Source: Pimelobacter simplex (GTDB lineage Bacteria; Actinomycetota; Actinomycetes; Propionibacteriales; Nocardioidaceae). From it: DNA of 64,000 nucleotides. Under the pieces are notes generated by a model, which saw nothing but the letters and a program-made list of their open reading frames with translations, was not told the origin of the DNA and made no database searches. The position numbers were made by a program, and so were the translations under genes. Shown piece after piece: positions 1 through 13,444 of the stretch. Numbering within the stretch: position 1 is the stretch's first letter; the number at the start of each line of letters is the position of its first letter. The stretch is from NCBI GenBank assembly GCA_016803235.1, contig JADCLI010000016.1, forward strand, positions 1-64,000. Direction: 5' to 3'.

Positions 1-1
1 G

Positions 2-53
2 CCGGTGGTTTCGAGGCTCGGTCGCTGCGCGACGCTCGCACCTCAACCACCGG
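2..53. repeat. Imperfect intergenic hairpin at the left edge
   Basis: CCGGTGGTT (2-10) is the exact reverse complement of AACCACCGG (45-53). The interior holds a GAGG/CCTC step and a small GTCG/CGAC hairpin, so the stretch folds into an irregular stem-loop. It lies beyond the 3' end of the minus-strand phosphatase gene that ends at 86 and could act as its terminator, though no T-run is seen. Its form resembles dispersed palindromic elements of high-GC actinobacteria; copy number cannot be judged from one window. Confidence 0.5.
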
Positions 54-85
54 AGTCGCCGCGTGACCTCATCGACCACCGCGGC

Positions 86-853
86 TCACAGCGGCAGCGC
101 GGCCACCACGGCGTCGTACGTCGCCCGGTCGGGGGCGGCGACCAGCCCGCCGGCCAGCCGCTGCGGCTGCATCGGCGATCCGTCGTGCTGCCCGATGACC
201 CCGCCCGCCTCGGTGAGGATCAGCGAGCCGGGCAGGTGGTCCCACGGCATGCTGCGGCTGTAGACGAGTGCCTGCGCGTCCCCGGCGATCAGGTGCGGGT
301 AGTCGATGCCGCAGCAGGCCCACGTCAGCTCGAGGGTGCCGAGGTCGCCGAGCGTGCGGCCGACCCAGGCGCGCCGGGCGGTGCGGTAGGGCACCGCGTC
401 GGCGGCCGCCGTCACGTGCAGCCGCTCGCCGTTGTGCCAGGCGCCGGCGCCGAGCTCGGCGACGTACGACGCCTCGAGCTGCGGCTGCCAGATCCAGCCG
501 CGGGTGACCGCGCCGCCGCGGACCTCGGCCACCATCACCGCGTGGTCGGGGGAGCCGTTGACGAAGTTCTTGGTGCCGTCGACCGGGTCGACGGTGAACG
601 CGTGGTCGGCGGCGGTGAACCGGTCGAGCAGCGTGGCGTCGGCCGCCATCGCCTCCTCGCCGAGCACCAGCGCGTCCGGGTACGCCGCCTGCAGCGCCGC
701 GGTGATCAGCGCCTCGGACTCGTGGTCGGCGATCGTCACGAGGTCGCCGGGGTTCTTCTCGGTGACCTGCTCGTCGGCCAGGGCCCGGAACCGGGGGTTG
801 ATCACCTCCGCGGCGACGTCCTGGAGCAGGGTCAGCACGGCGGCGGTGTCCAC
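86..853 (-). CDS. Inositol monophosphatase family protein
   Basis: A 255-aa Mg-dependent phosphatase of the inositol monophosphatase/FBPase superfamily. Both metal-site motifs are visible: GEE at residues 65-67 and DPVDGTKNF at 89-97, with the later PWDHLPG motif near residue 205. Length is normal for the family. Possible substrates are myo-inositol phosphate, histidinol phosphate or a sugar phosphate; sequence alone does not decide. The start is GTG at 853, supported by a TANNNT hexamer six bases upstream. It is divergent from the small gene at 904. Confidence 0.9.
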   Translation of the reverse strand: MDTAAVLTLLQDVAAEVINPRFRALADEQVTEKNPGDLVTIADHESEALITAALQAAYPDALVLGEEAMAADATLLDRFTAADHAFTVDPVDGTKNFVNGSPDHAVMVAEVRGGAVTRGWIWQPQLEASYVAELGAGAWHNGERLHVTAAADAVPYRTARRAWVGRTLGDLGTLELTWACCGIDYPHLIAGDAQALVYSRSMPWDHLPGSLILTEAGGVIGQHDGSPMQPQRLAGGLVAAPDRATYDAVVAALPL

Positions 854-859
854 GGCCTC

Positions 860-865
860 ACGGTA
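860..865 (-). promoter_or_regulatory. -10 hexamer for a leaderless start
   Basis: TACCGT on the minus strand ends six bases before the GTG start of the phosphatase gene at 853, so transcription should begin at or beside the start codon. No clear -35 is seen. Confidence 0.45.
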
Positions 866-903
866 ACGGGACAGCAGGTGGGCCCGTGCGGTTGGGTAGG
901 GCC

Positions 904-1296
904 ATGCGCTTCACCGAGCACGAGTTGACCGCGGCACTCGCGGGTGCGGCCAAGGTCGTGCTGGCCGCGGACCGCCGCTTCCGCAAGCGTGGCGTCGACA
1001 TCGACACCGCCTGGGAGCAGATGGACCGTTACCAGCGGTTCAAGGTCCTCGACGCCCTCGGCGACCAGGTGCTGCCCGTCCTCGTCGCCCTGCCCGACGT
1101 CGACGTCGCCCCCGGCACCCGGCCGACGTACGACGACCGGCAGGTCGCCGAGGTCGTCGAGGGCCTCGCGGGCAGCGGCAAGGGCCGGCTGCGCCGGGCG
1201 GTCCAGGTCAAGGCCCGCACCGCGCTGGTCCAGGCCGCGCTCGCGGCGATCCCGCCCCGGCTCGACCCCGACGCGCTGCTCACCGACGAATCCTGA
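904..1296 (+). CDS. Conserved actinobacterial protein of unknown function
   Basis: A 130-aa, soluble-looking, charged protein with no signal peptide or membrane segment. I do not recognise a characterised family. The ATG at 904 was chosen over an in-frame GTG at 886 because the extra residues look non-native. The N-terminal half is helical with many Arg/Lys residues (AADRRFRKRG), and the last 50 residues include a basic RRAVQVKARTA stretch. It lies just upstream of the galactofuranosyltransferase pair, separated from it by a candidate promoter, so a functional link is not implied. Confidence 0.7.
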   Translation: MRFTEHELTAALAGAAKVVLAADRRFRKRGVDIDTAWEQMDRYQRFKVLDALGDQVLPVLVALPDVDVAPGTRPTYDDRQVAEVVEGLAGSGKGRLRRAVQVKARTALVQAALAAIPPRLDPDALLTDES

Positions 1297-1314
1297 CGGG
1301 GCGGCCGCGGACAG

Positions 1315-1320
1315 TAGGGT
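1315..1320 (+). promoter_or_regulatory. -10 hexamer for a leaderless start
   Basis: TAGGGT is followed by seven bases and then the GTG at 1328. There is no Shine-Dalgarno sequence between them, consistent with a leaderless transcript for the galactofuranosyltransferase pair. Confidence 0.55.
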
Positions 1321-1327
1321 CTGCTCC

Positions 1328-2236
1328 GTGCGAGTCCAGGCCGTCGTGGTGACCTTCAACAGGTTGGCGATGCTGCAGCGACTCGTTCCGCGACTGCAGG
1401 AGGTCGCCGGCCTGGAGCGGATCCTCGTGGTCGACAACGCCTCGACCGACGGCACGGGGGAGTGGCTGACCGGCCTGGCCGACCCGCGCATCGACCACGT
1501 GACGCTGGCCACCAACACCGGTGGCGCGGGTGGCTTCCACCACGGGCTCGGCTGGGCCGTGCGCGAGGGCGCCGACCTGGTCTGGCTGATGGACGACGAC
1601 GGCCTGCCGGCACCCGACTGCCTCGAGCTCCTCCTCGTCCGGCAGGAGCGCGACGGCCTGGAGTTCTGCGGACCGGCGGTGCTGGCCGAGCAGGACCCGT
1701 CGCGGCTCTGCTTCCCGATCAGGCTGCCCGGCGGCACCCGGGTCGTGCACGAGATGGCGGCGGTCGAGGCCGCGGCCCGGGACGGCCTCATCGACGACGT
1801 CGTGATCCCGTTCAACGGGGTGCTCGTCACCCGTGACCTGGTGGAGCGGATCGGCCTGCCGCGCGAGGAGTTCTTCATCTGGGGCGACGACGTGGAGTAC
1901 CTGTGGCGCGCGCAGCGCGCAGGAGCCCGGATCGCCACGGTGGTCGACGCCCACTTCCTGCACCCGGCCACCGACGACCTCGGGACGCCGATGATGTTCG
2001 GGCGCACGACGTACAACCACACCCCGAGCGACCTCAAGCACTACTGCATGGCCCGCAACAACACGCTCAACCTGCGCGCCTACCGCGGCTGGGTGCACGT
2101 GCTGCTGTTCTGGTTGAAGACCGTGTGGTTCTACGTGTTCACGAAGCCGCAGCCGGCGCGGATCCCGCTCAGCGCCCGCGCCGCGGTCGCCGGCCTGCGC
2201 GGCGACTTCTCGGGGCACCGGAGGTACCTGCGATGA
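1328..2236 (+). CDS. GlfT1-like galactofuranosyltransferase (GT2)
   Basis: A 302-aa GT-A family 2 glycosyltransferase, close in length to mycobacterial GlfT1 (about 304 aa). It starts with the nucleotide-binding strand VVVTFNRL, then NTGGAGGF, the metal-binding DDD at residues 89-91 (WLMDDDG), an acceptor-region WGDDVEY with Asp187/188, and His212 in FLHP. The FPIRL and PFNGVLVTR stretches recall GlfT1. The family transfers the first galactofuranose residues to a polyprenyl-linked acceptor on the cytoplasmic face. It overlaps the next transferase by ATGA, so the two are translationally coupled. Confidence 0.8.
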   Translation: MRVQAVVVTFNRLAMLQRLVPRLQEVAGLERILVVDNASTDGTGEWLTGLADPRIDHVTLATNTGGAGGFHHGLGWAVREGADLVWLMDDDGLPAPDCLELLLVRQERDGLEFCGPAVLAEQDPSRLCFPIRLPGGTRVVHEMAAVEAAARDGLIDDVVIPFNGVLVTRDLVERIGLPREEFFIWGDDVEYLWRAQRAGARIATVVDAHFLHPATDDLGTPMMFGRTTYNHTPSDLKHYCMARNNTLNLRAYRGWVHVLLFWLKTVWFYVFTKPQPARIPLSARAAVAGLRGDFSGHRRYLR

Positions 2237-3031
2237 CCGAGCGGGTCGCTGTCGTCGTCGTCACCTACAACCGCGCGGACCTGCTCGAGCAGATGCTCGC
2301 GGGCCTCGGCGCCCTCGACCGCTCCCCGGACGCGGTGTTCGTGGTCAACAACGCCAGCACCGACCACACCCGCGAGGTCCTCGAGCGCAGCACGCTGCCG
2401 GGGCTGGTGCCGATCCACACCACCGACAACCTCGGGGGAGCGGGCGGCTTCCGGCTCGGCCTGCAGACCGCCTACGACCAGGGCCACGACGTGATGTGGC
2501 TGATGGACGACGACGTCGTGCCGGCGCCCGACTGCCTGAGCCGGCTCCTCGAGGCCGACGGGTCCTGCCTGATCGCGGTCCGCGAGGACCGCTCGGGGGC
2601 GCTCGTGGAGAAGGCGGCGCTGCGCTTCGACCTGCGCAACCCGCTGGCGATCCGCCCGAAGACCGCCAGCATCGACTCGACGTACCCGAGCCGCGCCGCG
2701 ATGCCGGCGAGCGTCGAGGTCGAGAACGTCGCCTTCGAGGGCTTCCTGGTGCGCCGCGCGGTGATCGACCGGATCGGGCTGCCCGACGCGTCCTTCTTCA
2801 TCTTCTACGACGACGTGGACTTCGCGATCCGCGCCCGCCGTGCCGGCTTCGCGATCCGTGCGGTGCGCGACGCCGTCCTCGTGCGCCAGCTCGACTTCGA
2901 CCAGCAGCACGACCTCGCCGGCTGGAAGGGGTACTACATGTACCGCAACCTGTTCGTCGTGCACTTCCGGTACGGCGAGAACGTGCTCGTGCGGCTCAAG
3001 CCGGCGCTGATCGCGCTGGTCGTGGTCCTGC

Positions 3032-7485
<4,454 letters not shown>

Positions 7486-7489
<4 letters not shown>

Positions 7490-8376
7490 CCGCCGCCGAG
7501 ACGACCGACGAGACGGGCCTGCCGCCGCTGCGGCCGCCGTCCTCGGACAACGGGCTGATCGGTGTCCTCCGGCGCCGCTACCTGCTCAAGCTGCTGGTCA
7601 CCCGCGAGATCAGCGCCCGCTACCAGGGATCGTTCCTCGGGCTGCTGTGGTCCTACATCAACCCGCTGACGCAGTTCTGCATCTACTACTTCGTGGTCGG
7701 GTTCATCTTCAACCTGCACGCGGACATCCCGAACTTCGCGATCCACCTGTTCGCCGGCCTGACGGTGGTGCACTTCTTCACCGAGACCTTCGGCGCAGGA
7801 ACCCGGTCGATCGTGCGCAACCGGGCGCTGGTGGTGAAGATGGCGATGCCGCGCGAGATGTTCCCCGTGGCCACGATGCTCGTCTCGCTCTACCACGTGC
7901 TCCCGCAGATCGTGATCCTGATCATCACCTCGTTGCTGTCGGGATGGACGCCGGAGCCGGTCGACCTGCTCGCGCTGCTGCTCGGCCTGCTCATCTGCGG
8001 CACGCTCGGGCTCGCGGGTGCGCTGTTCTTCAGCGCCGCGAACGTCTTCTTCCGCGACTTCGGCAACATCGTCAGCGTCTTCAACAACTTCGTGCGTTGG
8101 GGCGTGCCGATGATGTACTCCTACGCGATGGTCGACGAGCGCTTCGGCCGGTTCGCGCAGTACTACCTCTACAACCCGCTCGCCGATGCCGTGCTGCTCT
8201 TCCATCGGGCGTTCTGGGTCGGCACCGTCGACGACCCCGAGCACAAGGCGGTCGCGGCGATGCCCGACAACCTGCTGCTCAACGGTGCGGTGATCGTGGT
8301 CATCGCGGCGCTGGTGCTGTGCCTCGCGCAGTTCGTCTTCAGCAGGCTCGAGAACAAGATCCCGGAGCGCCTCTGA
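7486..8376 (+). CDS. wzm: Polysaccharide ABC exporter, permease (Wzm-like)
   Basis: A 296-aa ABC-2 type permease with about six hydrophobic segments after a cytoplasmic N-terminus; the amphipathic REISARYQGSFLG segment before the first helix is typical of O-antigen/teichoic acid exporters. Its placement directly behind glfT2 and before the ATPase matches mycobacterial Rv3783/Rv3781, which export the galactan precursor. It should flip the lipid-linked galactofuranan across the cytoplasmic membrane. ATG 7486 overlaps the glfT2 stop (ATGA). Confidence 0.9.
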
Positions 8377-8377
8377 C

Positions 8378-9142
8378 ATGGCCAAGTCGATCGTGGTGGA
8401 GAACGCCACCAAGTACTTCACGTTGCGCTACCACCGCACCTTCAAGGAGGTCGCGGTCGCGAAGGCCAAGGGGCGCCAGACCACCGAGACCTTCCGGGCC
8501 GTGGACGACGTGTCGTTCAGCGTCGAGCAGGGCGAGTCGGTCGGCATCATGGGCCTCAACGGCTCCGGCAAGAGCACGCTGCTGAAGATGATCAACGGCG
8601 TGATGCGGCCCGACGAGGGGAGCATCCTCACCCGCGGGCGGATCGCCGGCCTGATCGCGACCGGCGCGGGCTTCCACAACCAGCTCACCGGCCGCGAGAA
8701 CCTCTACCTCAACGCGGCGATCCTGGGGATGACCGAGCCCGAGATCAAGCGCAAGTTCGACGACATCGTCGAGTTCGCCGAGCTCGGCTCCACCCTCGAC
8801 GGCCCGGTCGGCCACTACTCGTCCGGCCAGAAGGCCCGCCTCGGCTTCGCCATCGCCATCCACGTCGACTCCGACATCTTCCTGGCCGACGAGGTGCTCG
8901 CGGTCGGTGACAAGCCGTTCCGGGTCAAGTGCATGCGGAAGATGCGCGAGATCCGCAACAGCGGCGACCGCACGCTCTTCTACGTGAGCCACTCGCCCGA
9001 GTCGGTCATCAAGATGTGCAGCCGGGTGCTCGTCCTCGAGAAGGGCCGGCTCGGGTTCGACGGCGACCCCGAGGAGGCCGTGCGCTACCTCCACTACGAC
9101 GAGGGCGACGACATCGACGACGAGATCGCCAACGACATCTAG
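8378..9142 (+). CDS. wzt: Polysaccharide ABC exporter, ATPase (Wzt-like)
   Basis: A 254-aa ATP-binding subunit. Walker A GLNGSGKST (Lys65), signature YSSGQKARLG, Walker B DIFLADE and a switch His in VSHSPE are intact. It starts one base after the permease stop. It lacks the C-terminal carbohydrate-binding domain of Wzt proteins that sense a capped chain end, so export here is probably not gated by recognition of a terminal modification. Last gene of the operon; a hairpin terminator begins 31 bp downstream. Confidence 0.93.
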   Translation: MAKSIVVENATKYFTLRYHRTFKEVAVAKAKGRQTTETFRAVDDVSFSVEQGESVGIMGLNGSGKSTLLKMINGVMRPDEGSILTRGRIAGLIATGAGFHNQLTGRENLYLNAAILGMTEPEIKRKFDDIVEFAELGSTLDGPVGHYSSGQKARLGFAIAIHVDSDIFLADEVLAVGDKPFRVKCMRKMREIRNSGDRTLFYVSHSPESVIKMCSRVLVLEKGRLGFDGDPEEAVRYLHYDEGDDIDDEIANDI

Positions 9143-9173
9143 AGGCTCGTCCTCCGAGGCCGGTCGCGCCCGA

Positions 9174-9213
9174 CGAACGCCCGTGGTCACCGCAAGGTGG
9201 CTGCGGGCGTTCG
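9174..9213 (+). terminator. Hairpin terminator after the galactan operon
   Basis: CGAACGCCCG (9174-9183) pairs with CGGGCGTTCG (9204-9213), a 10-bp stem whose 20-nt apex can form a smaller CACC-GCAA-GGTG hairpin. A short T-containing stretch follows. It lies just past the ATPase stop and before the amidase promoter region. Confidence 0.75.
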
Positions 9214-9327
9214 GCGTTTCCCGGGCTCAGATACCGCTGCTCCGGGCCGATTCACAAATTTGCATGCGATCGGCGTGTCGACTGGAAATTACACGATTGT
9301 AGTTACTCACGAAGCCTTCCCAGGCGC

Positions 9328-9361
9328 GTGTGACGCATGTGAAAGTTGCTACTCGTGTGAC
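9328..9361 (+). promoter_or_regulatory. Direct repeats upstream of the amidase (candidate MtrA box)
   Basis: GTGTGACGC is followed directly by ATGTGAAAG, a 9-nt tandem repeat (9328-9345), and a third GTGTGAC lies at 9355-9361. On the other strand these read as GTCACAC-type repeats. The leader just before them (about 9250-9310) is unusually AT-rich and probably holds the promoter. MtrA of mycobacteria is reported to bind GTCACA-type direct repeats; assignment here is inference. Confidence 0.4.
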
Positions 9362-9393
9362 ACCTTCCCCGCACACACGTCTGGAGCAGAACC

Positions 9394-11493
9394 ATGTCGC
9401 CGTACCCCACGGAGATCCCCGAGCACACCCGGCGGAGCCGATTCGTGACCCTGTGCCAGCAGGCGCTGGCGCTGGCCGTCGTCGTCGCCGTGCTGACGCC
9501 CGCCGCGCGCACCGTGACCATGGACGTCCGCCCGGCCGAGCCGGGCGGCGCGTCCGTGCCCGGCGCGGTGAGCCTGCAGGCCGCGACCACGCCGGTGACC
9601 GTGCCGACCACCACGGTCGACCCGACCGTCACGTCGTACCCGCTGACCGCGTCGCCGAAGGGCGTCAGCGGCCGGATCACGCTCCACGGCAGCGTGAAGG
9701 AGCTGGCCGACGGCGGTGACAAGGTCACCAGCGAGGCGCTGCCGGTCGAGGGCTACGGCACCGTCGGCGTGACCTGGGCGCACGGCGCCGCCGTCCCCGA
9801 GGACGGGATCACGGTCGACATCCGCACCCGCACCGGTGAGACCTGGAGCGACTGGACGACGGCCGACTACCACGACGAGCACGGACCCGACCCCGACAGC
9901 GCCGAGGGCCAGCTCGCCCGCCCCGGCACCGAGGCGGTCCTGGTGGGCGACGTCGACCAGGTCCAGGTGAAGGTCGAGACGACTGACGCCGCGCCCGCCG
10001 ACCTCCAGGTCGCCGTCATCGACCCCGGTACGCCGGCCGCCACTGCCAAGGAGGGCCCCGCGATCTCCTCGGGCTCCGCTGGCGCGAGCGCCTCCGGCGA
10101 CGCGAGCGCTCGGACCGGGACCGACGGCGCGATCGCCATGCAGGCCGCCACGACCGCCGCGGCGCAGCCGCAGATCTACTCGCGGGCGCAGTGGGGTGCG
10201 CCGGAGGACCCGAGCTACAAGCCCAAGTACGGCTCCATCAGCGCCGGCTTCGTCCACCACACGGTGAACGCCAACGACTACCGGCCCGAGGACGTGCCCG
10301 CGATCCTCCGCGGCATCTGGAAGTACCACGTCAAGACCCGTGGCTGGACCGACATCGGCTACAACTTCCTCGTCGACCGGTTCGGCCGGATCTGGGAGGG
10401 CCGTGCCGGTGGTGTCGACAAGCCGGTCGTCGGCGCGCACACCCTGGGCTACAACGACTACTCCTTCGCGATGTCCGCGATCGGCAACTACGAGACCGCG
10501 CAGCCCACGCCCGAGCTGGTCAACGCGTACGGCGCGCTGTTCGCCTGGAAGCTCTCCCTGTCGGGTGTCGACGCCGCCTCGATGAGCCAGAAGGTCGGCA
10601 AGGGCACGTTCGCGGCCATCAACGGCCACCGCGACGCCGGCAAGACCGCCTGCCCCGGCAAGTACCTCTACGCGCAGATCCCGACCATCCGGGCGATCGC
10701 CGCCCAGGTACAGCAGGGCGCCACGCTGGGCCAGCTGAACGGCAACTACGTGGGCTCGGCGAACCCCGACATCGTGGTGCGCAAGGCCTCGACCGGGCGG
10801 CTGATGCTGCACGACCTCGACCGCGTCGGTGGCCGGTGGACGCTCGGTCCCGCCGTGAAGACCAACGTCTGGGCGCCCTGGGCCAAGCAGGTGCTGCGTG
10901 TCGGCGACTGGGACGGGGACGGGCAGAACGACCTGATCGCGATCCGCAAGAGCGACAAGGCCCCCGTCCTGTTCCGCGGCGCCGGTGGCGGCATGTTCCA
11001 GCCCGAGCAGGTGCTGCCCGGCAGCTTCGGCGGGGTCAAGATGCTGGCCGCGGTCGGTGACGTGACCGGGGACAAGCTGCCGGACCTGATGGGACAGCCC
11101 AAGGGCGGTCAGATGCTGGTCTACCCCGGCAACGGCGTCAGCGGGTTCCTGCCCGTGGTCGCGGCAGCGGGCCAGGTCCCGGGCAAGCGGTTCGTGCCGG
11201 TCGGGCGCTGGAACAAGGACGGCTCGCCGGACGCGCTCGTCAGCTCCGGCACCGCGCTCGCCCTCTACACCGGCATCCTGCCGGGCGGGTGGTCGTCCGC
11301 CAAGGCGATGAAGTCCGCGGTCAGCGGCTACGACTGGGTGATCGGGCTCGGTCCGATGGCCAGCGGAGGCAAGGTCGTGGTCGTGCGCAGCAAGGCGACC
11401 GGTGCGGTGTACGCCGCCGAGAAGGCCAAGGCCAAGAAGCTCGGTGCCCCGGTGCTGCTGAAGAAGCGCAAGAAGTTCGACCTCGCGGGCTAG
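9394..11493 (+). CDS. Secreted N-acetylmuramoyl-L-alanine amidase with FG-GAP repeats
   Basis: A 699-aa exported protein. A hydrophobic signal/anchor covers about residues 17-34. A low-complexity Ala/Thr/Pro-rich region leads to a PGRP/Amidase_2 domain (about 258-435), with zinc ligands apparent at His288 (FVHHTVN) and His412 (NGHRDAGKTACPG). The C-terminal 200 residues hold FG-GAP/VCBS-type repeats, such as GDWDGDGQNDLIAI, which form beta-propeller blades. The enzyme class cleaves the lactyl-alanine bond of peptidoglycan; the propeller may bind wall polymer. It stands alone between a terminator and a convergent gene. Confidence 0.9.
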   Translation: MSPYPTEIPEHTRRSRFVTLCQQALALAVVVAVLTPAARTVTMDVRPAEPGGASVPGAVSLQAATTPVTVPTTTVDPTVTSYPLTASPKGVSGRITLHGSVKELADGGDKVTSEALPVEGYGTVGVTWAHGAAVPEDGITVDIRTRTGETWSDWTTADYHDEHGPDPDSAEGQLARPGTEAVLVGDVDQVQVKVETTDAAPADLQVAVIDPGTPAATAKEGPAISSGSAGASASGDASARTGTDGAIAMQAATTAAAQPQIYSRAQWGAPEDPSYKPKYGSISAGFVHHTVNANDYRPEDVPAILRGIWKYHVKTRGWTDIGYNFLVDRFGRIWEGRAGGVDKPVVGAHTLGYNDYSFAMSAIGNYETAQPTPELVNAYGALFAWKLSLSGVDAASMSQKVGKGTFAAINGHRDAGKTACPGKYLYAQIPTIRAIAAQVQQGATLGQLNGNYVGSANPDIVVRKASTGRLMLHDLDRVGGRWTLGPAVKTNVWAPWAKQVLRVGDWDGDGQNDLIAIRKSDKAPVLFRGAGGGMFQPEQVLPGSFGGVKMLAAVGDVTGDKLPDLMGQPKGGQMLVYPGNGVSGFLPVVAAAGQVPGKRFVPVGRWNKDGSPDALVSSGTALALYTGILPGGWSSAKAMKSAVSGYDWVIGLGPMASGGKVVVVRSKATGAVYAAEKAKAKKLGAPVLLKKRKKFDLAG

Positions 11494-11520
11494 CCCCGCG
11501 GACCGATCCGTCCTGGTCGT

Positions 11521-12249
11521 TCAGGCGGGGAAGCGGGCCGTGGCGTGCTCGGCGACGTACGTCGCCTCGAGCCGCTCCGGTTCGGCCCGGGCGACCAGGA
11601 CGAGCGAACCGCCCGCAAGGAGCGGTTCGCAGAGGATCGCCGGCTCCGTGACGGGGTCGGCGACCGCGAGCAGGCGGCCGTCGCCGACCAGACCGGTGAC
11701 GGCCGCCTCGCTCCACAGCCCGGCCTGGCTCAGCGTCCGGCCGCGCAGGTCGAAGGCGAGGTCGTCGCCCCGCGGCGGGTCCCACGCCTGGAAGGCGTCG
11801 GGCTGGGACCAGATGTCGACACCGACGTCGGTCACGCCGGCCGGGACCGGCTCCGCGAACCGGACGCCGAGTGGCAGCAGCGCACAGGCCAGCACCGCGA
11901 GCTCCGTGCTCCGCCCGGCCCACTCGGCCAGGCTCCCCGGTCCGCACACGACCGCGGCAAGGTCGCCGTCGTCGGGCTCCGCGACGACGAGGCCGCAGTT
12001 CCAGGCCGCGCCGAGGAAGACCGTCCCGAGCCAGTGCGGCGGCAGGTCGATCGCGATCCGGTCGCCGCGCTCCAGGCCCAGCTCGTCGACGAGCAGCGAG
12101 CTGGCCTTCGCCACCCAGTTCGCCCAGGTCGTGACCGAGAGCTCGACCCGCTCGCCGGTGTCGTGGTCGTAGAAGGTCACCAGCGGCCGGCCCGGGTCGG
12201 TCCGCAGGCGGGCGGCCAGCACCGCGGGGAAGGTCATCGGCGTCGTCAC
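11521..12249 (-). CDS. TIGR03089 family protein (AMP-binding-like)
   Basis: A 242-aa protein matching the actinobacterial TIGR03089 family, which looks like the N-terminal half of an acyl-CoA synthetase (VTFYDHDTGERVELS, GDRIAIDLPPHWLGTVFLGAAWNCG) but lacks the P-loop SGTTGxPKG motif and the C-terminal catalytic lid. It is therefore unlikely to be a complete adenylating enzyme; function unknown. The GTG at 12249 is supported by a -10 hexamer six bases upstream. Divergent from the mannose-1-phosphate guanylyltransferase gene, with both promoters in a 58-bp gap. Confidence 0.85.
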   Translation of the reverse strand: MTTPMTFPAVLAARLRTDPGRPLVTFYDHDTGERVELSVTTWANWVAKASSLLVDELGLERGDRIAIDLPPHWLGTVFLGAAWNCGLVVAEPDDGDLAAVVCGPGSLAEWAGRSTELAVLACALLPLGVRFAEPVPAGVTDVGVDIWSQPDAFQAWDPPRGDDLAFDLRGRTLSQAGLWSEAAVTGLVGDGRLLAVADPVTEPAILCEPLLAGGSLVLVARAEPERLEATYVAEHATARFPA

Positions 12250-12255
12250 GTGGCG

Positions 12256-12261
12256 AGCCTA
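12256..12261 (-). promoter_or_regulatory. -10 hexamer for a leaderless start
   Basis: TAGGCT on the minus strand lies six bases before the GTG at 12249 of the TIGR03089 gene. It is back to back with the plus-strand hexamer at 12295. Confidence 0.55.
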
Positions 12262-12294
12262 GGGGCTCCGGGCACGGGGCCGCCGTCGTGGCCG

Positions 12295-12300
12295 TAGGGT
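12295..12300 (+). promoter_or_regulatory. -10 hexamer that decides the guanylyltransferase start
   Basis: TAGGGT is followed by seven bases and ATG 12308. An alternative GTG at 12299 overlaps the hexamer itself, so 12308 is the better start. Confidence 0.6.
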
Positions 12301-12307
12301 GCGGCCC

Positions 12308-13387
12308 ATGGTCCTCGACGAGATCCCCGGCTTCTGGGCCGTGGTCCCCGCCGGCGGCGCCGGGACGCGGCTGTGGCCGCTGTCGCGATCGCGCGCGCCG
12401 AAGTTCCTTCACGACCTCACCGGCGCCGGCCGCACCCTGCTCGAGCAGACCCACGACCGCCTCACCCCGCTGGCCGGCGACCGGGTCCTCGTCGTCACCG
12501 GCGAGGCGCACCGGGCCGCGGTGCGCGACCAGCTCCCGGCGCTGGGCGCCGACGCCGTCGTCGCCGAGCCGTCGGCCCGCGACTCGATGGCCGCGATCGG
12601 GCTCGCCGCCGCCCTCCTCGAGCACCGTGGTGCCGAGGTGATGGGCTCCTTCGCCGCGGACCACGTGATCGCCGAGCCCGAGCGCTTCGGCGCGTCCGTG
12701 GCCGAGGCCGTGGCCGCCGCCCGCGAGGGCTGGCTGGTCACCATCGGCATCGAGCCGACCTTCGCGTCCTCCGCGTTCGGCTACATCCGTCAGGGCGAGG
12801 CGCTCCCCGGACACCCGTCCGCGCGGCGGGTCGTCGAGTTCGTGGAGAAGCCGTCGGTGTCGGTCGCCGAGGAGTACGTCGCGACCGGCCAGTACCGCTG
12901 GAACGCCGGCATGTTCGTCGTACGGCCCACCGTGCTGCTCGACCTCCTCGCCGAGCAGGACCCCGGCTTCGCCGCCACCCTGCGCACCATCGCCGCAGCG
13001 CCCGAGCGGCTCGGCGAGCTGTGGGAGACGCTCCCGAGGATCGCCATCGACCACGCCGTCGCCGAGCCCGCGGCCGCCGCCGGCAAGGTGGTCACCATCC
13101 CCGGCGCCTTCACCTGGGACGACATCGGCGACTTCGACTCGCTCGCCACGCTGCTCGGCGACGACGACGCCTGCAGCGTCCTCGGCGACGCAGGGCTGAC
13201 CCAGCTCATCGGCGCGAGCGGCATCGTGGTCCCGCGCTCGGGTCGCACCGTCGCCGTCATCGGGCTGGACGACGTGGTCGTCGTCGACACCCCCGACGCG
13301 CTGCTGGTCACCACGCGGGCGCGTGCGCAGGAGGTCAAGAACGTGGTGGCCGCGCTGAAGGAGAAGGGGCGCGCGGACCTGGTGTGA
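12308..13387 (+). CDS. manC: Mannose-1-phosphate guanylyltransferase
   Basis: A 359-aa nucleotidyltransferase that makes GDP-mannose from GTP and mannose-1-phosphate, the donor for mannosylated lipids and glycans. The signature AGGAGTRLWPLSRSRAPKF is near the N-terminus, FVEKP and WNAGMFV in the middle, and FTWDDIGDFDSL near the end. The length equals that of mycobacterial Rv3264c, which occupies the equivalent place near fbiA-fbiB. No fused isomerase domain is present. With manB (22180) and the SIS isomerase (23743) it completes the route from fructose-6-phosphate to GDP-mannose. Confidence 0.92.
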   Translation: MVLDEIPGFWAVVPAGGAGTRLWPLSRSRAPKFLHDLTGAGRTLLEQTHDRLTPLAGDRVLVVTGEAHRAAVRDQLPALGADAVVAEPSARDSMAAIGLAAALLEHRGAEVMGSFAADHVIAEPERFGASVAEAVAAAREGWLVTIGIEPTFASSAFGYIRQGEALPGHPSARRVVEFVEKPSVSVAEEYVATGQYRWNAGMFVVRPTVLLDLLAEQDPGFAATLRTIAAAPERLGELWETLPRIAIDHAVAEPAAAAGKVVTIPGAFTWDDIGDFDSLATLLGDDDACSVLGDAGLTQLIGASGIVVPRSGRTVAVIGLDDVVVVDTPDALLVTTRARAQEVKNVVAALKEKGRADLV

Positions 13388-13444
13388 GGAGGCCGGGGGT
13401 CCGGTGCGGGGTGGGTGCGCTGCGTGAGCGACTCACGGTGTCGT

